A DNA stretch of 64,000 nt, taken from positions 310,001-374,000 of the forward strand of contig NZ_QMEJ01000001.1 of NCBI RefSeq assembly GCF_003390865.1. The letters are read 5' to 3'. The position numbers and the translations under genes are program-made. The stretch comes from Tropicimonas sp. IMCC34011 (GTDB lineage: Bacteria > Pseudomonadota > Alphaproteobacteria > Rhodobacterales > Rhodobacteraceae). Numbering within the stretch: the stretch's first letter is position 1; every line of letters starts with the position of its first letter. This document shows positions 43,759-52,775 of this stretch, piece by piece. The notes under the pieces are model-generated. The model was not told where the DNA came from, did not search any database, and was given only the letters and a program-made list of their open reading frames with translations.

Positions 43759-44394
43759 ATGATCACGCTCGACATCATTTCAGATCCCGTTTGTCCGTGG
43801 TGCTACATCGGCAAGGCGCATCTCGACCGTGCGCTTGCCGACCGCCCCGACCACCCCTTCACCATTGCCTGGCATCCATTCCAGCTCGACCCGGAAATAC
43901 CGCGGGGCGGGCTCGATCGGGGCGAGTACCTCGAGGGCAAGTTCGGCTCGAAGGAGGCCGTCGTACAGCTCCATACGCGGATCGACGAGGCTGCGAGGGA
44001 TGCGGGGCTGCAGATCGACTGGGAGACCATCAAGCGGTCACCGAACACCATCGATGCGCATCGCCTGATTCACTGGGCCGGGATCGAGCGTAAGCAAGGC
44101 GCGGTGGTAGACGCTCTCTTCGCGGCCTACTTCCAGGAGGGCCGGGATATCGGCGATCGGGACGTCCTTGCGGATATCGCGGATGGGGCCGGGCTCGACG
44201 CCGCGGCCATCCGCCGCCTTCTGGACGGCGACGCGGACACGGCCGAGATCGAGACACGGGAGGCGCATTCCCGCGAGCGCGGCGTATCGGCCGTTCCGAC
44301 CTTCATCATCGCCAACCAGCACGTCGTTCCGGGCGCGCAGCAGCCGGACCTCTGGCTCAAGCTCATCGACGAGATCAACGCGCAACTCGCCTGA
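43759..44394 (+). CDS. DsbA-family oxidoreductase, FrnE-like
   Basis: A 211-residue thioredoxin-fold protein without a signal peptide, hence cytoplasmic. The redox motif is CPWC at residues 12-15 (ISDPVCPWCYIG). The helical insert has RSPNTIDAHRLIHWA, and the cis-proline loop reads GVSAVPTFII. FrnE-like members act as disulfide isomerases or polyketide-related oxidoreductases. A weak terminator follows: TCGGGCT (44399-44405) with AGCCCGA (44422-44428). Confidence 0.88.
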   Translation: MITLDIISDPVCPWCYIGKAHLDRALADRPDHPFTIAWHPFQLDPEIPRGGLDRGEYLEGKFGSKEAVVQLHTRIDEAARDAGLQIDWETIKRSPNTIDAHRLIHWAGIERKQGAVVDALFAAYFQEGRDIGDRDVLADIADGAGLDAAAIRRLLDGDADTAEIETREAHSRERGVSAVPTFIIANQHVVPGAQQPDLWLKLIDEINAQLA

Positions 44395-44528
44395 GGGCTC
44401 GGGCTGCCGCGCAGTATACTCAGCCCGACCTTCTCAAGGCCCCGTCTCGCTCAAGAGATGCGCCGCTCTGTGCCGGCGTGCATCCTGCCTTCCGAACGGC
44501 GCGCGATCCTGCACGGGTGCACAGGTCT

Positions 44529-44579
44529 GACTGCCCCCTTGCCGACTGGCCAGTGCAGAGAGGGCAGTCTAAGGACTGC
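44529..44579 (+). promoter_or_regulatory. Three competing repeat arms in the leader of the MFS gene
   Basis: GACTGCCC (44529-44536) can pair with GGGCAGTC (44562-44569). The latter can instead pair with GACTGC (44574-44579) through a 4-base loop. Between them lies the palindrome ACTGGCCAGT (44545-44554). Mutually exclusive pairing resembles an attenuator; a protein operator is the alternative. Confidence 0.4.
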
Positions 44580-44669
44580 ACGCAGGGAGAGACCCGAAGC
44601 CGCCTCGCGTCGGCGTGGCCAACATTCAAATGCGCGCCCGGTCCGCCCGGGACCATCCCGAGGTGCCCA

Positions 44670-45911
44670 ATGCCACGTCGCTTAGCCGTTCCCGAATTCG
44701 TCGTCATGCTCGCGATGCTGTTCGCCTGCGTCGCCTTCTCGATTGACGCCATGTTGCCCGCCCTGCCCCAGATCGCGGAGGACCTGACGCCGGATGCGCC
44801 CAACAAGGCGCAGCTCGTGCTGACCGCCTTCGTGTTCGGCATGGGGATCGGCACGCTCTTCAGCGGGCCGCTCTCCGACACGTTCGGACGCAAGACCGTC
44901 ATCACCTTCGGCATCGGCGTGTTCATCGCGGGCGCGATCGGGTCCTGGCAGGCCGAGAACCTCGAGACGATGCTGGCTTTCCGGGCTCTCCAGGGCCTCG
45001 GGGCCTCCGCGCCACGCATCGTGGCGCTTGCCATGGTGAGGGATCTCTACGAAGGCCGCCGCATGGCGCAGATCACATCCTTCATGATGATGATCTTCAT
45101 CCTCATCCCCGCGATGGCCCCCTCCGCCGGGGAGCTCGTGATGAACGCATTCGGCTGGCGGTCCATCTTCCTCGCCTTCGCCCTCTTCGGTCTTTTGGGC
45201 TGCACCTGGCTGAATATCCGCCAGGACGAGACACTGCCGCTCGACAGGCGGCGCTCCCTGCGCCTCGGCGGCCTCTGGACCGCGGTGAAGGAAGTCCTGA
45301 CGAACAAGCTCGTGCTGATCTACATCGCCGTGCTGACCCTCGGCTTCGGCCAGATGTTCGCCTTCCTCTCGTCGATCCAGCAGATCTATGCCGAGATCTT
45401 CGGCATCACCGATAGCTTCCCCCAGTGGTTTCTCGTGCAGGGCCTGATCGCCGGGACCGGCACGATCATCAACGCGACGCTTGTCATGCGGCTGGGTATG
45501 CGCCGCCTCGCCATCGCCGCCTATGGTGCGCAGACGGCGATCTCCACGCTGCTCGTGCTGCTCGAACTGTCCGGCCTCCTGCCGGAGGCGCTCTTCTTCC
45601 CGGCCTTCTTCTTCTGGGCGACGAGCGTCTTCTTCATGGCCGGCCTGACCTTCGGCAACCTCAACGCGCTTGCGCTGGAGCCGATGGGCCATATCGCGGG
45701 CCTCGCCTCCTCCGTCGTCGGCTGCGTCTCCACCATCGGGGCGGTGATCCTCGCGGCGCCCATCGGCCTTGCGTTCAACGGCACGATCGTTCCGCTCTCG
45801 GTCGGCGTGCTGATCTGCTCGGCGGTGGCCCTCGTGCTGATGATGAAATCCCGCAAGCTCGATCCGGTGCGCAAGCGGCAGGTGTCCGGACATGCGACCG
45901 CCCAGCACTGA
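44670..45911 (+). CDS. MFS drug exporter, Bcr/CflA family
   Basis: A 413-residue inner-membrane protein with 12 helices, starting at ATG 44670 with GAGGTG upstream. The Bcr/CflA features are SIDAMLPALPQIAEDL in helix 1, the loop motif GPLSDTFGRKTVI (MFS motif A), and FRALQGLGASAPRIVALAMVRD in helix 4. Proton-driven export of drugs or metabolites is expected. The 275-bp upstream region holds repeat arms that may control it. Confidence 0.9.
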   Translation: MPRRLAVPEFVVMLAMLFACVAFSIDAMLPALPQIAEDLTPDAPNKAQLVLTAFVFGMGIGTLFSGPLSDTFGRKTVITFGIGVFIAGAIGSWQAENLETMLAFRALQGLGASAPRIVALAMVRDLYEGRRMAQITSFMMMIFILIPAMAPSAGELVMNAFGWRSIFLAFALFGLLGCTWLNIRQDETLPLDRRRSLRLGGLWTAVKEVLTNKLVLIYIAVLTLGFGQMFAFLSSIQQIYAEIFGITDSFPQWFLVQGLIAGTGTIINATLVMRLGMRRLAIAAYGAQTAISTLLVLLELSGLLPEALFFPAFFFWATSVFFMAGLTFGNLNALALEPMGHIAGLASSVVGCVSTIGAVILAAPIGLAFNGTIVPLSVGVLICSAVALVLMMKSRKLDPVRKRQVSGHATAQH

Positions 45912-45983
45912 CAGGACGGCCAGATGTTGCGCCGGTCGGTCCGGCATCCTATCCCTCCTTCCGCCGTCTGAGGGGAGGAGGAG

Positions 45984-46943
45984 ATGAGCGAGGAGGAGGA
46001 GCCTCTCACGGGGAGCGTCAAGGACAGGGCCGTCGATGCGGTCCTGCGCGCCGCGATCTGGGCCGCGCGCCGCCTGCCCTACGAAACCCGCGTTCCCCTC
46101 TTCGGCACCCTTTCCCGCCGCGTCTTCACGCCGCTCGCGGGCTACGACGCGCGCATCGCCGAGAACCTCGACTACGTCTTCCCGGACATGCCGCCCGCCG
46201 AGCGCAGGCGCATCGCGGCCGAGGTCGCCGACAATGCCGGCCGGATGCTGATCGAGAACTACTCCGCTCCCGAGCTTCTTAAACGCGCGGCAAAGATCGA
46301 TCCCGAAGGGCCCGGCATGGCGGCGCTCATGGAGGCAAAGGCCGCGGGGCGGCCCGTCATCGTCATCTCCGGCCATTTCGGCAATTACGAAGCCGCGCGC
46401 GGATGCCTGAACGGGCGCGGGCTTGCGCTCGGCGGGCTCTATCGCCCCATGGCCAACGCCTTTTTCAACGCCCACTACGTCAGGACCATGGAGAATGTTG
46501 GCAAGCCAATGTTCGCCTCCGACCGGACCGGCATGAAGGGACTAATCCGCCATCTGTCGCAGGGCGGGCGGACGATGCTTCTCAACGATCTCTACATCGG
46601 CAGCGGGCGGGAACTCGAATTCCTCGGGCGTCCTGCGATGACGGCGGTGTCGGCCGCCGAGATGGCGACGCGCTACGATGCCCTCTTCGTGCCGGCCTTC
46701 GCGATCCGGCAGCCGGACGGCATCAATTTCCGCGTCATCGTCGAGGAGCCTATACCCGACGGCGATCCCGAGAGCAGGATGCAGGAGTTCAACGCGCGGC
46801 TCGAGGCCATGGTGCGGGCGTATCCGGGCCAGTGGTTCTGGATTCACCGCCGCTGGAAGCTCAAATGGGGCAAGGGCAAGGGCCCCGGCGCCCGCCCGGG
46901 CCTGCACCCGGCCGCCCTTCCGCAGCGGAAGCGCCGGAATTGA
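45984..46943 (+). CDS. lpxL: LpxL/HtrB-type lipid A lauroyl acyltransferase
   Basis: Transfers an acyl chain to the lipid A precursor at the inner membrane. It is 319 residues with GAGGAGGAG just before the start. The HX4E catalytic motif is H131 to E136 in SGHFGNYEAARG, followed by LYRPMANAFFN and NDLYIGSGRELEFLGR (acceptor region). WFWIHRRWKLKWG near the C-terminus is also typical. The N-terminus lacks a long membrane helix, so membrane binding may be peripheral. Confidence 0.88.
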   Translation: MSEEEEPLTGSVKDRAVDAVLRAAIWAARRLPYETRVPLFGTLSRRVFTPLAGYDARIAENLDYVFPDMPPAERRRIAAEVADNAGRMLIENYSAPELLKRAAKIDPEGPGMAALMEAKAAGRPVIVISGHFGNYEAARGCLNGRGLALGGLYRPMANAFFNAHYVRTMENVGKPMFASDRTGMKGLIRHLSQGGRTMLLNDLYIGSGRELEFLGRPAMTAVSAAEMATRYDALFVPAFAIRQPDGINFRVIVEEPIPDGDPESRMQEFNARLEAMVRAYPGQWFWIHRRWKLKWGKGKGPGARPGLHPAALPQRKRRN

Positions 46944-47140
46944 GGCCTTCGGGCGCGATCAGACCGCACTGAACCGGGCGGCACTAGCGCCCAATCTCAG
47001 TGCAATTGCGTAAGGTCATGGCAAAGATCCGATCACACCTCCATGGACTGGCCTTGCCAAGGATCGCATCCAATGCTGGACTGACACGATGACGACGCCG
47101 CAAGACGCGTCGACCCCAGGCCCCTTCAGGAGGATCCGCA

Positions 47141-48784
47141 ATGTCACGTTCCCTCGTATCATCCCTGTTGCTGAGCACCGCGCTCGCATTCCCCGCCGTC
47201 GCCCAGGAGACCGCCCCGGACGGCACGCCCCTCGCCGAGGAGCAGGTCTTCACCTACCGCGAACTCGATGACATCAAGTCCTTCGATCCGCAGATTTCCA
47301 CCGACGTCTCAGGTTCCAAGATCCTCCGCGACCTCTTCGAGGGCCTCTACAACGACGACATCGACGGCAACCAGGTCCCCGGCATGGCGACGGACCATGA
47401 GCTGAGCGAAGACGGCAAGACCTACACGTTTAACCTGCGCGAGGCGAACTGGTCCAACGGCGAGCCGGTGACGGCGTCCGATTTCGTCTATGCCTGGCGA
47501 CGCCTCGTCGATCCCGAAACCGCCTCCGAATACGCGTGGTACATGGAGCTGATGGGCGTCGAGAACGCCTCTGCCATCGTCGAGGGCGAGATGGAGCCTG
47601 AAGAGCTCGGCATCCGCGCCGTCGACGACCAGACGCTCGAAGTCACGATCGAGACGCCCCTGCCCTACTTCATCTCCATGCTGACGCACCCCTCGACCTT
47701 CCCGGTCCCCGAGGCCGTGGTCGAGGAGCTGGGCGATGCCTGGACGCGGCCCGGCAATCTCGTCGGCAACGGCGCCTACACCCTGACGGAATACAATCCC
47801 GGCGAACGGGTCGTGCGGGAGCGCAACCCCGAATACTGGAACGACGAGGAGACGATCCTCGACCGGACGGTCACGCTGATCATCAATGACGAGAACCAGG
47901 GCCTGACCCGCTATCTCGCCGGTGAACTCGACATGACAGATATCCCCTCCGGCCAGTATCCGCGCCTGTCGGAGGAATACCCCGACGAGGCCCATTCCTT
48001 CCCGCGGTCCTGCTCGTACATCTACTGGTTCAACCAGGGTGAGAACGGCAACCCGGCCCTGAAAGACGAGCGCGTCCGCAAGGCGCTGTCCTACGCCATC
48101 GACCGCGACATCATCGTCGAGCGCATTCTCCAGGGCGGGCAGTATCCCTCCTACAACTGGACCCACCAGGCGACCGCGGGCTTCGATCTGCCCGAGATCG
48201 ATTATGCCGGCTGGACCCAGGAAGAGCGCAACGAGCGGGCGAAGGAACTGATGGCGGAGGCCGGTTACGGCCCGGACGGCGAGCCCCTGACCGTCACGAT
48301 CCAGTACAACACCGATGAGAGCCACCGGAAGATCGCCGTGGCCGTCAGCCAGTTCTGGAAGCAGACGCTGGGTGTGAATGTCGAGCTGGCCAACTACGAA
48401 TGGGCCACCCATACCGACCGTCTCCAGGACGGCAATTACGAAATCGCCCGCTACGCGTGGTGCGGCGACTACAACGAGGCATCGACCTATCTCGACCTGA
48501 TGACTTCCTACTCGGACCACAACGTCTCGGGCTGGACCGACGAGACCTACGACGAGCTGATGAGCGAGTCGAAGACGATGGAAAATCCCAATCCGAACTA
48601 CACCGAGGCCGAGCAGATCCTCGCGGAGAACATGCCCTTCGCGCCGATCTATCAGTACACCGGTGTTCTGATGGTGGATCCGCAGGTCCGGAACTACCCC
48701 TTCGATAACCTGATGCAGAACTGGTACTCGAAGGATCTCTACATCGCGGCCGAGGACGCCCCGGCCTCCTCCTCCGCAAACTGA
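47141..48784 (+). CDS. oppA: Oligopeptide ABC transporter binding protein OppA
   Basis: Periplasmic family 5 solute-binding protein, 547 residues. The ATG at 47141 has AGGAGG upstream and a signal peptide MSRSLVSSLLLSTALAFPAVA. OppA features are LDDIKSFDPQISTDVSGSKI, LFEGLYNDD, LSEDGKTYTFNLREANWSNG and VRKALSYAIDRDIIVERIL. It heads a complete oppABCDF operon. A 12-bp hairpin separates it from oppB. Confidence 0.93.
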   Translation: MSRSLVSSLLLSTALAFPAVAQETAPDGTPLAEEQVFTYRELDDIKSFDPQISTDVSGSKILRDLFEGLYNDDIDGNQVPGMATDHELSEDGKTYTFNLREANWSNGEPVTASDFVYAWRRLVDPETASEYAWYMELMGVENASAIVEGEMEPEELGIRAVDDQTLEVTIETPLPYFISMLTHPSTFPVPEAVVEELGDAWTRPGNLVGNGAYTLTEYNPGERVVRERNPEYWNDEETILDRTVTLIINDENQGLTRYLAGELDMTDIPSGQYPRLSEEYPDEAHSFPRSCSYIYWFNQGENGNPALKDERVRKALSYAIDRDIIVERILQGGQYPSYNWTHQATAGFDLPEIDYAGWTQEERNERAKELMAEAGYGPDGEPLTVTIQYNTDESHRKIAVAVSQFWKQTLGVNVELANYEWATHTDRLQDGNYEIARYAWCGDYNEASTYLDLMTSYSDHNVSGWTDETYDELMSESKTMENPNPNYTEAEQILAENMPFAPIYQYTGVLMVDPQVRNYPFDNLMQNWYSKDLYIAAEDAPASSSAN

Positions 48785-48793
48785 TGGTCAAAG

Positions 48794-48822
48794 GGAGGCC
48801 GGGCGCGCGTCGCCCGGCCTCC
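48794..48822 (+). other. Strong hairpin between oppA and oppB
   Basis: GGAGGCCGGGCG (48794-48805) pairs perfectly with CGCCCGGCCTCC (48811-48822) around a 5-base loop. No T tract follows. It ends 9 bases before the oppB ATG, where no Shine-Dalgarno is visible, so it may also limit oppB translation. Confidence 0.6.
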
Positions 48823-48831
48823 TGATCCCTC

Positions 48832-49755
48832 ATGCTCTCGTTCATTCTCAAACGTCTGGCCGTCGCGATCCCGACGCTTCTCGTCCTGATCGTGCTGTCC
48901 TTCGTGCTGATGCACGCCGCGCCCGGCGGGCCGTTCACGCGCGAGCGCGCGATTCCGCCCGAGGTGCTGGCCAATCTCAACGCCCGCTACGGCCTCGACG
49001 AGCCGCTCTGGAAGCAGATCGGCACGTATCTGTGGAACATCGTCGCCCATTTCGATTTCGGCCCCTCCTTCGTCTACCCGTCCCGCACGGTGAACGACGT
49101 CATCGCGCAGGGTTTCCCCATCACTCTGACCTACGGCGCCATCTCCTTCCTTGTCGCCGTGATCGTCGGGTGCTCGCTCGGGGTCGCGGCCGCCATCAAG
49201 CAGAATTCCTGGCTCGACTACCTCGCCGTCGGCGTCTCCATCGGGGCGCAGGTCCTGCCGAACTTCGTCATGGCGCCGATCCTCGTCCTCGTCTTCACCC
49301 TGTGGCTCGGCTGGCTGCCGGGCGGCGGCTGGAACGACGGGCAGTGGGAATACCTGGTCATGCCGGTGGTCGCGCTTTCCACCTCCTTCATGGCGTCGAT
49401 CGCGCGGATCACCCGCTCCTCGATGCTGGAGGTCCTGGCGCAGAACCACATCCGCACCGCGCGGGCCAAGGGCCTGCCGACGCGGCGGATCCTGCTGCGC
49501 CATGCGCTGAAGCCGGCCATGCTGCCGGTGATCTCCTATCTCGGGCCCGCCTTCGTCACGATGATCACGGGCTCCGTCGTCATCGACCTGTTCTTTTCGA
49601 CGGGCGGGATCGGCCTCTTCTTCGTCAACGCCGCGCTCTCCCGCGACTATTCGGTGATGATGGGGATCACGATCCTGATCGGCGGGCTGACCATCCTCTT
49701 CAACCTCGTCGTGGACATTCTCTACGCCTGGATAGACCCGAGGATCCGCTACTGA
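48832..49755 (+). CDS. oppB: Oligopeptide ABC transporter permease OppB
   Basis: A 307-residue permease with six helices. Motifs are MLSFILKRLAVAIPTLLVLI at the N-terminus, the segment HAAPGGPFTRERAIPPEVLA, and the coupling loop RTARAKGLPTRRILLRHALK. The end GLTILFNLVVDILYAWIDPRIRY is characteristic. Its stop shares one base with the oppC start. Confidence 0.93.
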   Translation: MLSFILKRLAVAIPTLLVLIVLSFVLMHAAPGGPFTRERAIPPEVLANLNARYGLDEPLWKQIGTYLWNIVAHFDFGPSFVYPSRTVNDVIAQGFPITLTYGAISFLVAVIVGCSLGVAAAIKQNSWLDYLAVGVSIGAQVLPNFVMAPILVLVFTLWLGWLPGGGWNDGQWEYLVMPVVALSTSFMASIARITRSSMLEVLAQNHIRTARAKGLPTRRILLRHALKPAMLPVISYLGPAFVTMITGSVVIDLFFSTGGIGLFFVNAALSRDYSVMMGITILIGGLTILFNLVVDILYAWIDPRIRY

Positions 49756-50681
49756 TGCTCGTCGAACAGCAGAAAATGGAAAGCCTCGCCGGCCGTCTCG
49801 TCGAGGAGGAGGTCAAGGGCCGCTCTCCCTGGGCGGACGCGAGGCGCCGCTTCGTGCGCAACAAGGCCGCGATGTTCGGACTTGTCATCCTCGTCTTCGT
49901 CGGCGCCTTCGCCCTCTTCGGCCCCTACATCGCGGCGTGGTCGATCGACGAGCTCGATTTCATGGTCCTCGGACAGGTCGCCGAGCTCGGCGGCCCCTCG
50001 ATCGAGACGGGGCATTATTTCGGCACGGACGACCTCGGACGGGACCTCTTCGCCCGCGTCGTGCAGGGCACGCAGATTTCGCTCATGGTCGGTCTTGTCG
50101 GCGCGGCCATCGCGGTCATCGTCGGAACGCTCTGGGGCGCCATCGCGGGATATGTCGGCGGCGCCACGGACAACGTCATGATGCGAACCGTCGATATCCT
50201 CATGGCGATCCCCTACATGTTCGTCCTGATCCTGCTCCTCGTCATGTTCGGCCGCTCCATCGCCATGCTGTTCTTCGGCATCGGGCTTCTGTCCTGGCTC
50301 GACATGAGCCGCATCGTCCGGGGCCAGACGCTCAGCCTCAAGAACATGGAGTATATCGAGGCCGCGCGCGCCACCGGCGTCTCCGGCTTCCGCATCATCC
50401 TGCGCCATATCGTGCCGAACCTCCTCGGCATCGTCGCCGTCTACGCCACGCTGCTCGTCCCGCTGATGATCCTGACGGAGAGCTTCATCTCCTTCCTCGG
50501 TCTCGGCGTGCAGGAGCCGCTGACGAGCTGGGGCGCGCTCATCTCCGAAGGTGCCGGGACGATGCAGTACGGCACGCTCTGGCAGCTTCTCTTCCCGCTC
50601 TTCTTCTTCGTGATCACCCTCTTCGGCTTCTTCTTCGTGGGAGACGGCCTGAGGGATGCGCTCGACCCCAAGGATCGCTGA
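49755..50681 (+). CDS. oppC: Oligopeptide ABC transporter permease OppC
   Basis: A 308-residue permease, ATG 49755 overlapping the oppB stop by one base; longer frames run through oppB. Features are RRFVRNKAAMFGLVILVFVG, FGTDDLGRDLFARVVQGTQI and the coupling loop EAARATGVSGFRIILRHIVP. The C-terminus GDGLRDALDPKDR is typical of OppC/DppC. Its stop overlaps the oppD start. Confidence 0.93.
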   Translation: MLVEQQKMESLAGRLVEEEVKGRSPWADARRRFVRNKAAMFGLVILVFVGAFALFGPYIAAWSIDELDFMVLGQVAELGGPSIETGHYFGTDDLGRDLFARVVQGTQISLMVGLVGAAIAVIVGTLWGAIAGYVGGATDNVMMRTVDILMAIPYMFVLILLLVMFGRSIAMLFFGIGLLSWLDMSRIVRGQTLSLKNMEYIEAARATGVSGFRIILRHIVPNLLGIVAVYATLLVPLMILTESFISFLGLGVQEPLTSWGALISEGAGTMQYGTLWQLLFPLFFFVITLFGFFFVGDGLRDALDPKDR

Positions 50682-51685
50682 TGCCCCTTCTCGAGATCGA
50701 CGACCTCAGCGTCTCCTTCGACACGCCGGACGGCACGGTCAGCGCCGTGCGCGGCGTGTCGATGGCGCTGGAGGCCGGAAAGACGCTGGCCATCGTCGGC
50801 GAAAGCGGGTCGGGCAAGTCCCAGACCGCCTTCGCCGCCCTTGGCCTTCTGGCAAAGAACGGCCGCGCCACGGGCTCCGTGCGCTTCGAGGGAGAGGAGA
50901 TCCTGAACGCGCCTCTCAAGGCGCTCAACAAGATCCGGGCTGAGAAGATCGCAATGGTCTTCCAGGACCCGATGACCTCGCTCAATCCCTACATGCGCGT
51001 CTCGGACCAGATGAGCGAGGTGCTCATGCACCACAAGGGCATGGGCAAGAAGGAGGCCGTCGCCGAGGCCGTCCGGATGCTGGACGCGGTCCATATCCCG
51101 AGTGCCCGGGAACGCATCCGGCTCTACCCGCACGAGTTCTCCGGCGGCATGCGCCAGCGCGTCATGATCGCAATGGCGCTGCTCTGCCGTCCGCGGCTTC
51201 TGATCGCGGACGAGCCCACCACGGCGCTCGATGTGACCGTTCAGGCGCAGATCATGTCGCTCTTCTCGGAGCTCCAGTCGGAATTCGGCATGGCCCTCTT
51301 GCTGATCACGCACGATCTCGGCGTCGTCGCAGGCTCCTGCGAGGATGTCGTGGTGATGTATGGCGGCCGGATCATGGAGAAGGCCCCGGTGGACCCGCTC
51401 TTCGCCGATCCGGTCCATCCCTACACGCTCGGCCTTCTCCGGGCGATCCCGCGGGTCGACAAGGGGTCAGAGGAGCTTTTGACGATCCCGGGTGCGCCGC
51501 CCAACATGACCAATCCGCCGCCGGGCTGCCCCTTCCGCCCGCGCTGCGCCTGGGGCGGTGACGATTGCGATGCCGTCGTTCCGCCGCTGGATTCGGTCGG
51601 CCCGAACCGGTCCCGCGCCTGCATCCGCCCGGTGGAGACCATCCGCGAGGGCATTCCGGCCGATTACGAGGAGGCGCTGCCATGA
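50681..51685 (+). CDS. oppD: Oligopeptide ABC transporter ATPase OppD
   Basis: A 334-residue ATPase from ATG 50681. Walker A is GESGSGKSQ, the signature is [15 protein letters not shown] and Walker B is [12 protein letters not shown]. The C-terminal oligopeptide-transporter domain has [13 protein letters not shown] and the iron-sulfur-type cysteine cluster [14 protein letters not shown] seen in Opp/Dpp ATPases. Overlaps oppF by ATGA. Confidence 0.94.
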   Translation: MPLLEIDDLSVSFDTPDGTVSAVRGVSMALEAGKTLAIVGESGSGKSQTAFAALGLLAKNGRATGSVRFEGEEILNAPLKALNKIRAEKIAMVFQDPMTSLNPYMRVSDQMSEVLMHHKGMGKKEAVAEAVRMLDAVHIPSARERIRLYPHEFSGGMRQRVMIAMALLCRPRLLIADEPTTALDVTVQAQIMSLFSELQSEFGMALLLITHDLGVVAGSCEDVVVMYGGRIMEKAPVDPLFADPVHPYTLGLLRAIPRVDKGSEELLTIPGAPPNMTNPPPGCPFRPRCAWGGDDCDAVVPPLDSVGPNRSRACIRPVETIREGIPADYEEALP

Positions 51686-52677
51686 GCGAGCTTCTGCGCG
51701 TCGAGGATCTCCGCGTCACCTTCGACATTCCCCGCCGTGGCGCCCTGCCCTTTGCCGAGCCGCTGCACCTGCGCGCCGTGGGGGGTGTGGACTTCACCCT
51801 GAACGCCGGCGAGACCCTCGGAATTGTGGGCGAATCCGGTTGCGGCAAATCCACGCTCGCCCGCGCGCTCATTCGCATGGTGCCTGGCGAAGGCCGCGTC
51901 GTCTGGATGGGCGGGGACGACCTTCTCGCCGTCTCGCGGCGCAAGATGCTCAGCTATCGCAGCGAGATCCAGATGATCTTCCAGGATCCGCTCGCCGCGC
52001 TCAATCCGCGGATGACGGTTGGCCAGATCATCGCCGAGCCGCTCCGCACGCATCGCCCCGACCTTTCCTCCACGGAGGTGAAGACGCGGGTGAAGGAGAT
52101 GATGGACCGGGTTTCGCTCCTGCCCAACCAGATCAACCGCTACCCGCACGAGTTCTCCGGCGGCCAATGCCAACGCATCGGCATCGCGCGCGCGCTGATC
52201 GTCGAGCCGAAGCTTATCATCTGCGACGAGCCGGTCTCGGCGCTCGACGTGTCGATCCAGGCCCAGGTCATCAACCTTTTGATGCGCCTGCAGAAGGAGC
52301 TCGGTCTCGCGCTGATCTTCATCGCCCATGACCTCTCCGTCGTGCGGCACATCTCCGACAGGGTGATGGTCCTGTATCTCGGCCGGATCATGGAGATCGC
52401 GGAGAAGCACGACCTCTATGCAAATGCGCGGCATCCCTACACGCAAGCCCTGATGTCCGCCGTTCCGGTGCCCGATCCCGATATCGAGCGCACAAAGGAC
52501 GTGATCGTGCTGTCGGGAGAGCTTCCCTCGCCGCTCGATCCGCCGTCAGGCTGCGTGTTCAGGACGCGCTGCCCCCGGGCGCAGGCCCTCTGCGCCGAGC
52601 GGGACCCGGTGCTGGAGGAGAAGCCCTCCGGCCGCCCCGGACAGCGTATCGCCTGCCACTTCGCCGACGAAACCTGA
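51682..52677 (+). CDS. oppF: Oligopeptide ABC transporter ATPase OppF
   Basis: A 331-residue ATPase from ATG 51682. Walker A is GESGCGKST, the signature is FSGGQCQRIGIARAL (a Cys where Gln-Arg is usual) and Walker B is LIICDEPVSALD. The C-terminal domain has HPYTQALMSAVPVPDP and the cysteine set CVFRTRCPRAQALC. Last gene of the operon, followed by a perfect terminator. Confidence 0.94.
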   Translation: MSELLRVEDLRVTFDIPRRGALPFAEPLHLRAVGGVDFTLNAGETLGIVGESGCGKSTLARALIRMVPGEGRVVWMGGDDLLAVSRRKMLSYRSEIQMIFQDPLAALNPRMTVGQIIAEPLRTHRPDLSSTEVKTRVKEMMDRVSLLPNQINRYPHEFSGGQCQRIGIARALIVEPKLIICDEPVSALDVSIQAQVINLLMRLQKELGLALIFIAHDLSVVRHISDRVMVLYLGRIMEIAEKHDLYANARHPYTQALMSAVPVPDPDIERTKDVIVLSGELPSPLDPPSGCVFRTRCPRAQALCAERDPVLEEKPSGRPGQRIACHFADET

Positions 52678-52694
52678 CCGGATCCGCATAAAGA

Positions 52695-52727
52695 AAGCCG
52701 CATAACCCCATGCGGCTTCTCTTTTTT
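52695..52727 (+). terminator. Rho-independent terminator of oppABCDF
   Basis: AAGCCGCAT (52695-52703) pairs perfectly with ATGCGGCTT (52710-52718) around a 6-base loop, followed by CTCTTTTTT. Confidence 0.92.
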
Positions 52728-52775
52728 AACTAAAATTAACGCCGGAGGTGGGACGCCGCGCCATGCGGCGCCTCC

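Noticed and set aside
52726-52740. TTAA-CTAAAA-TTAAC after oppF as a CtrA site
   Set aside because: The spacer is six bases, not seven, and it lies between converging 3' ends next to a terminator U tract, so it has no promoter to act on.
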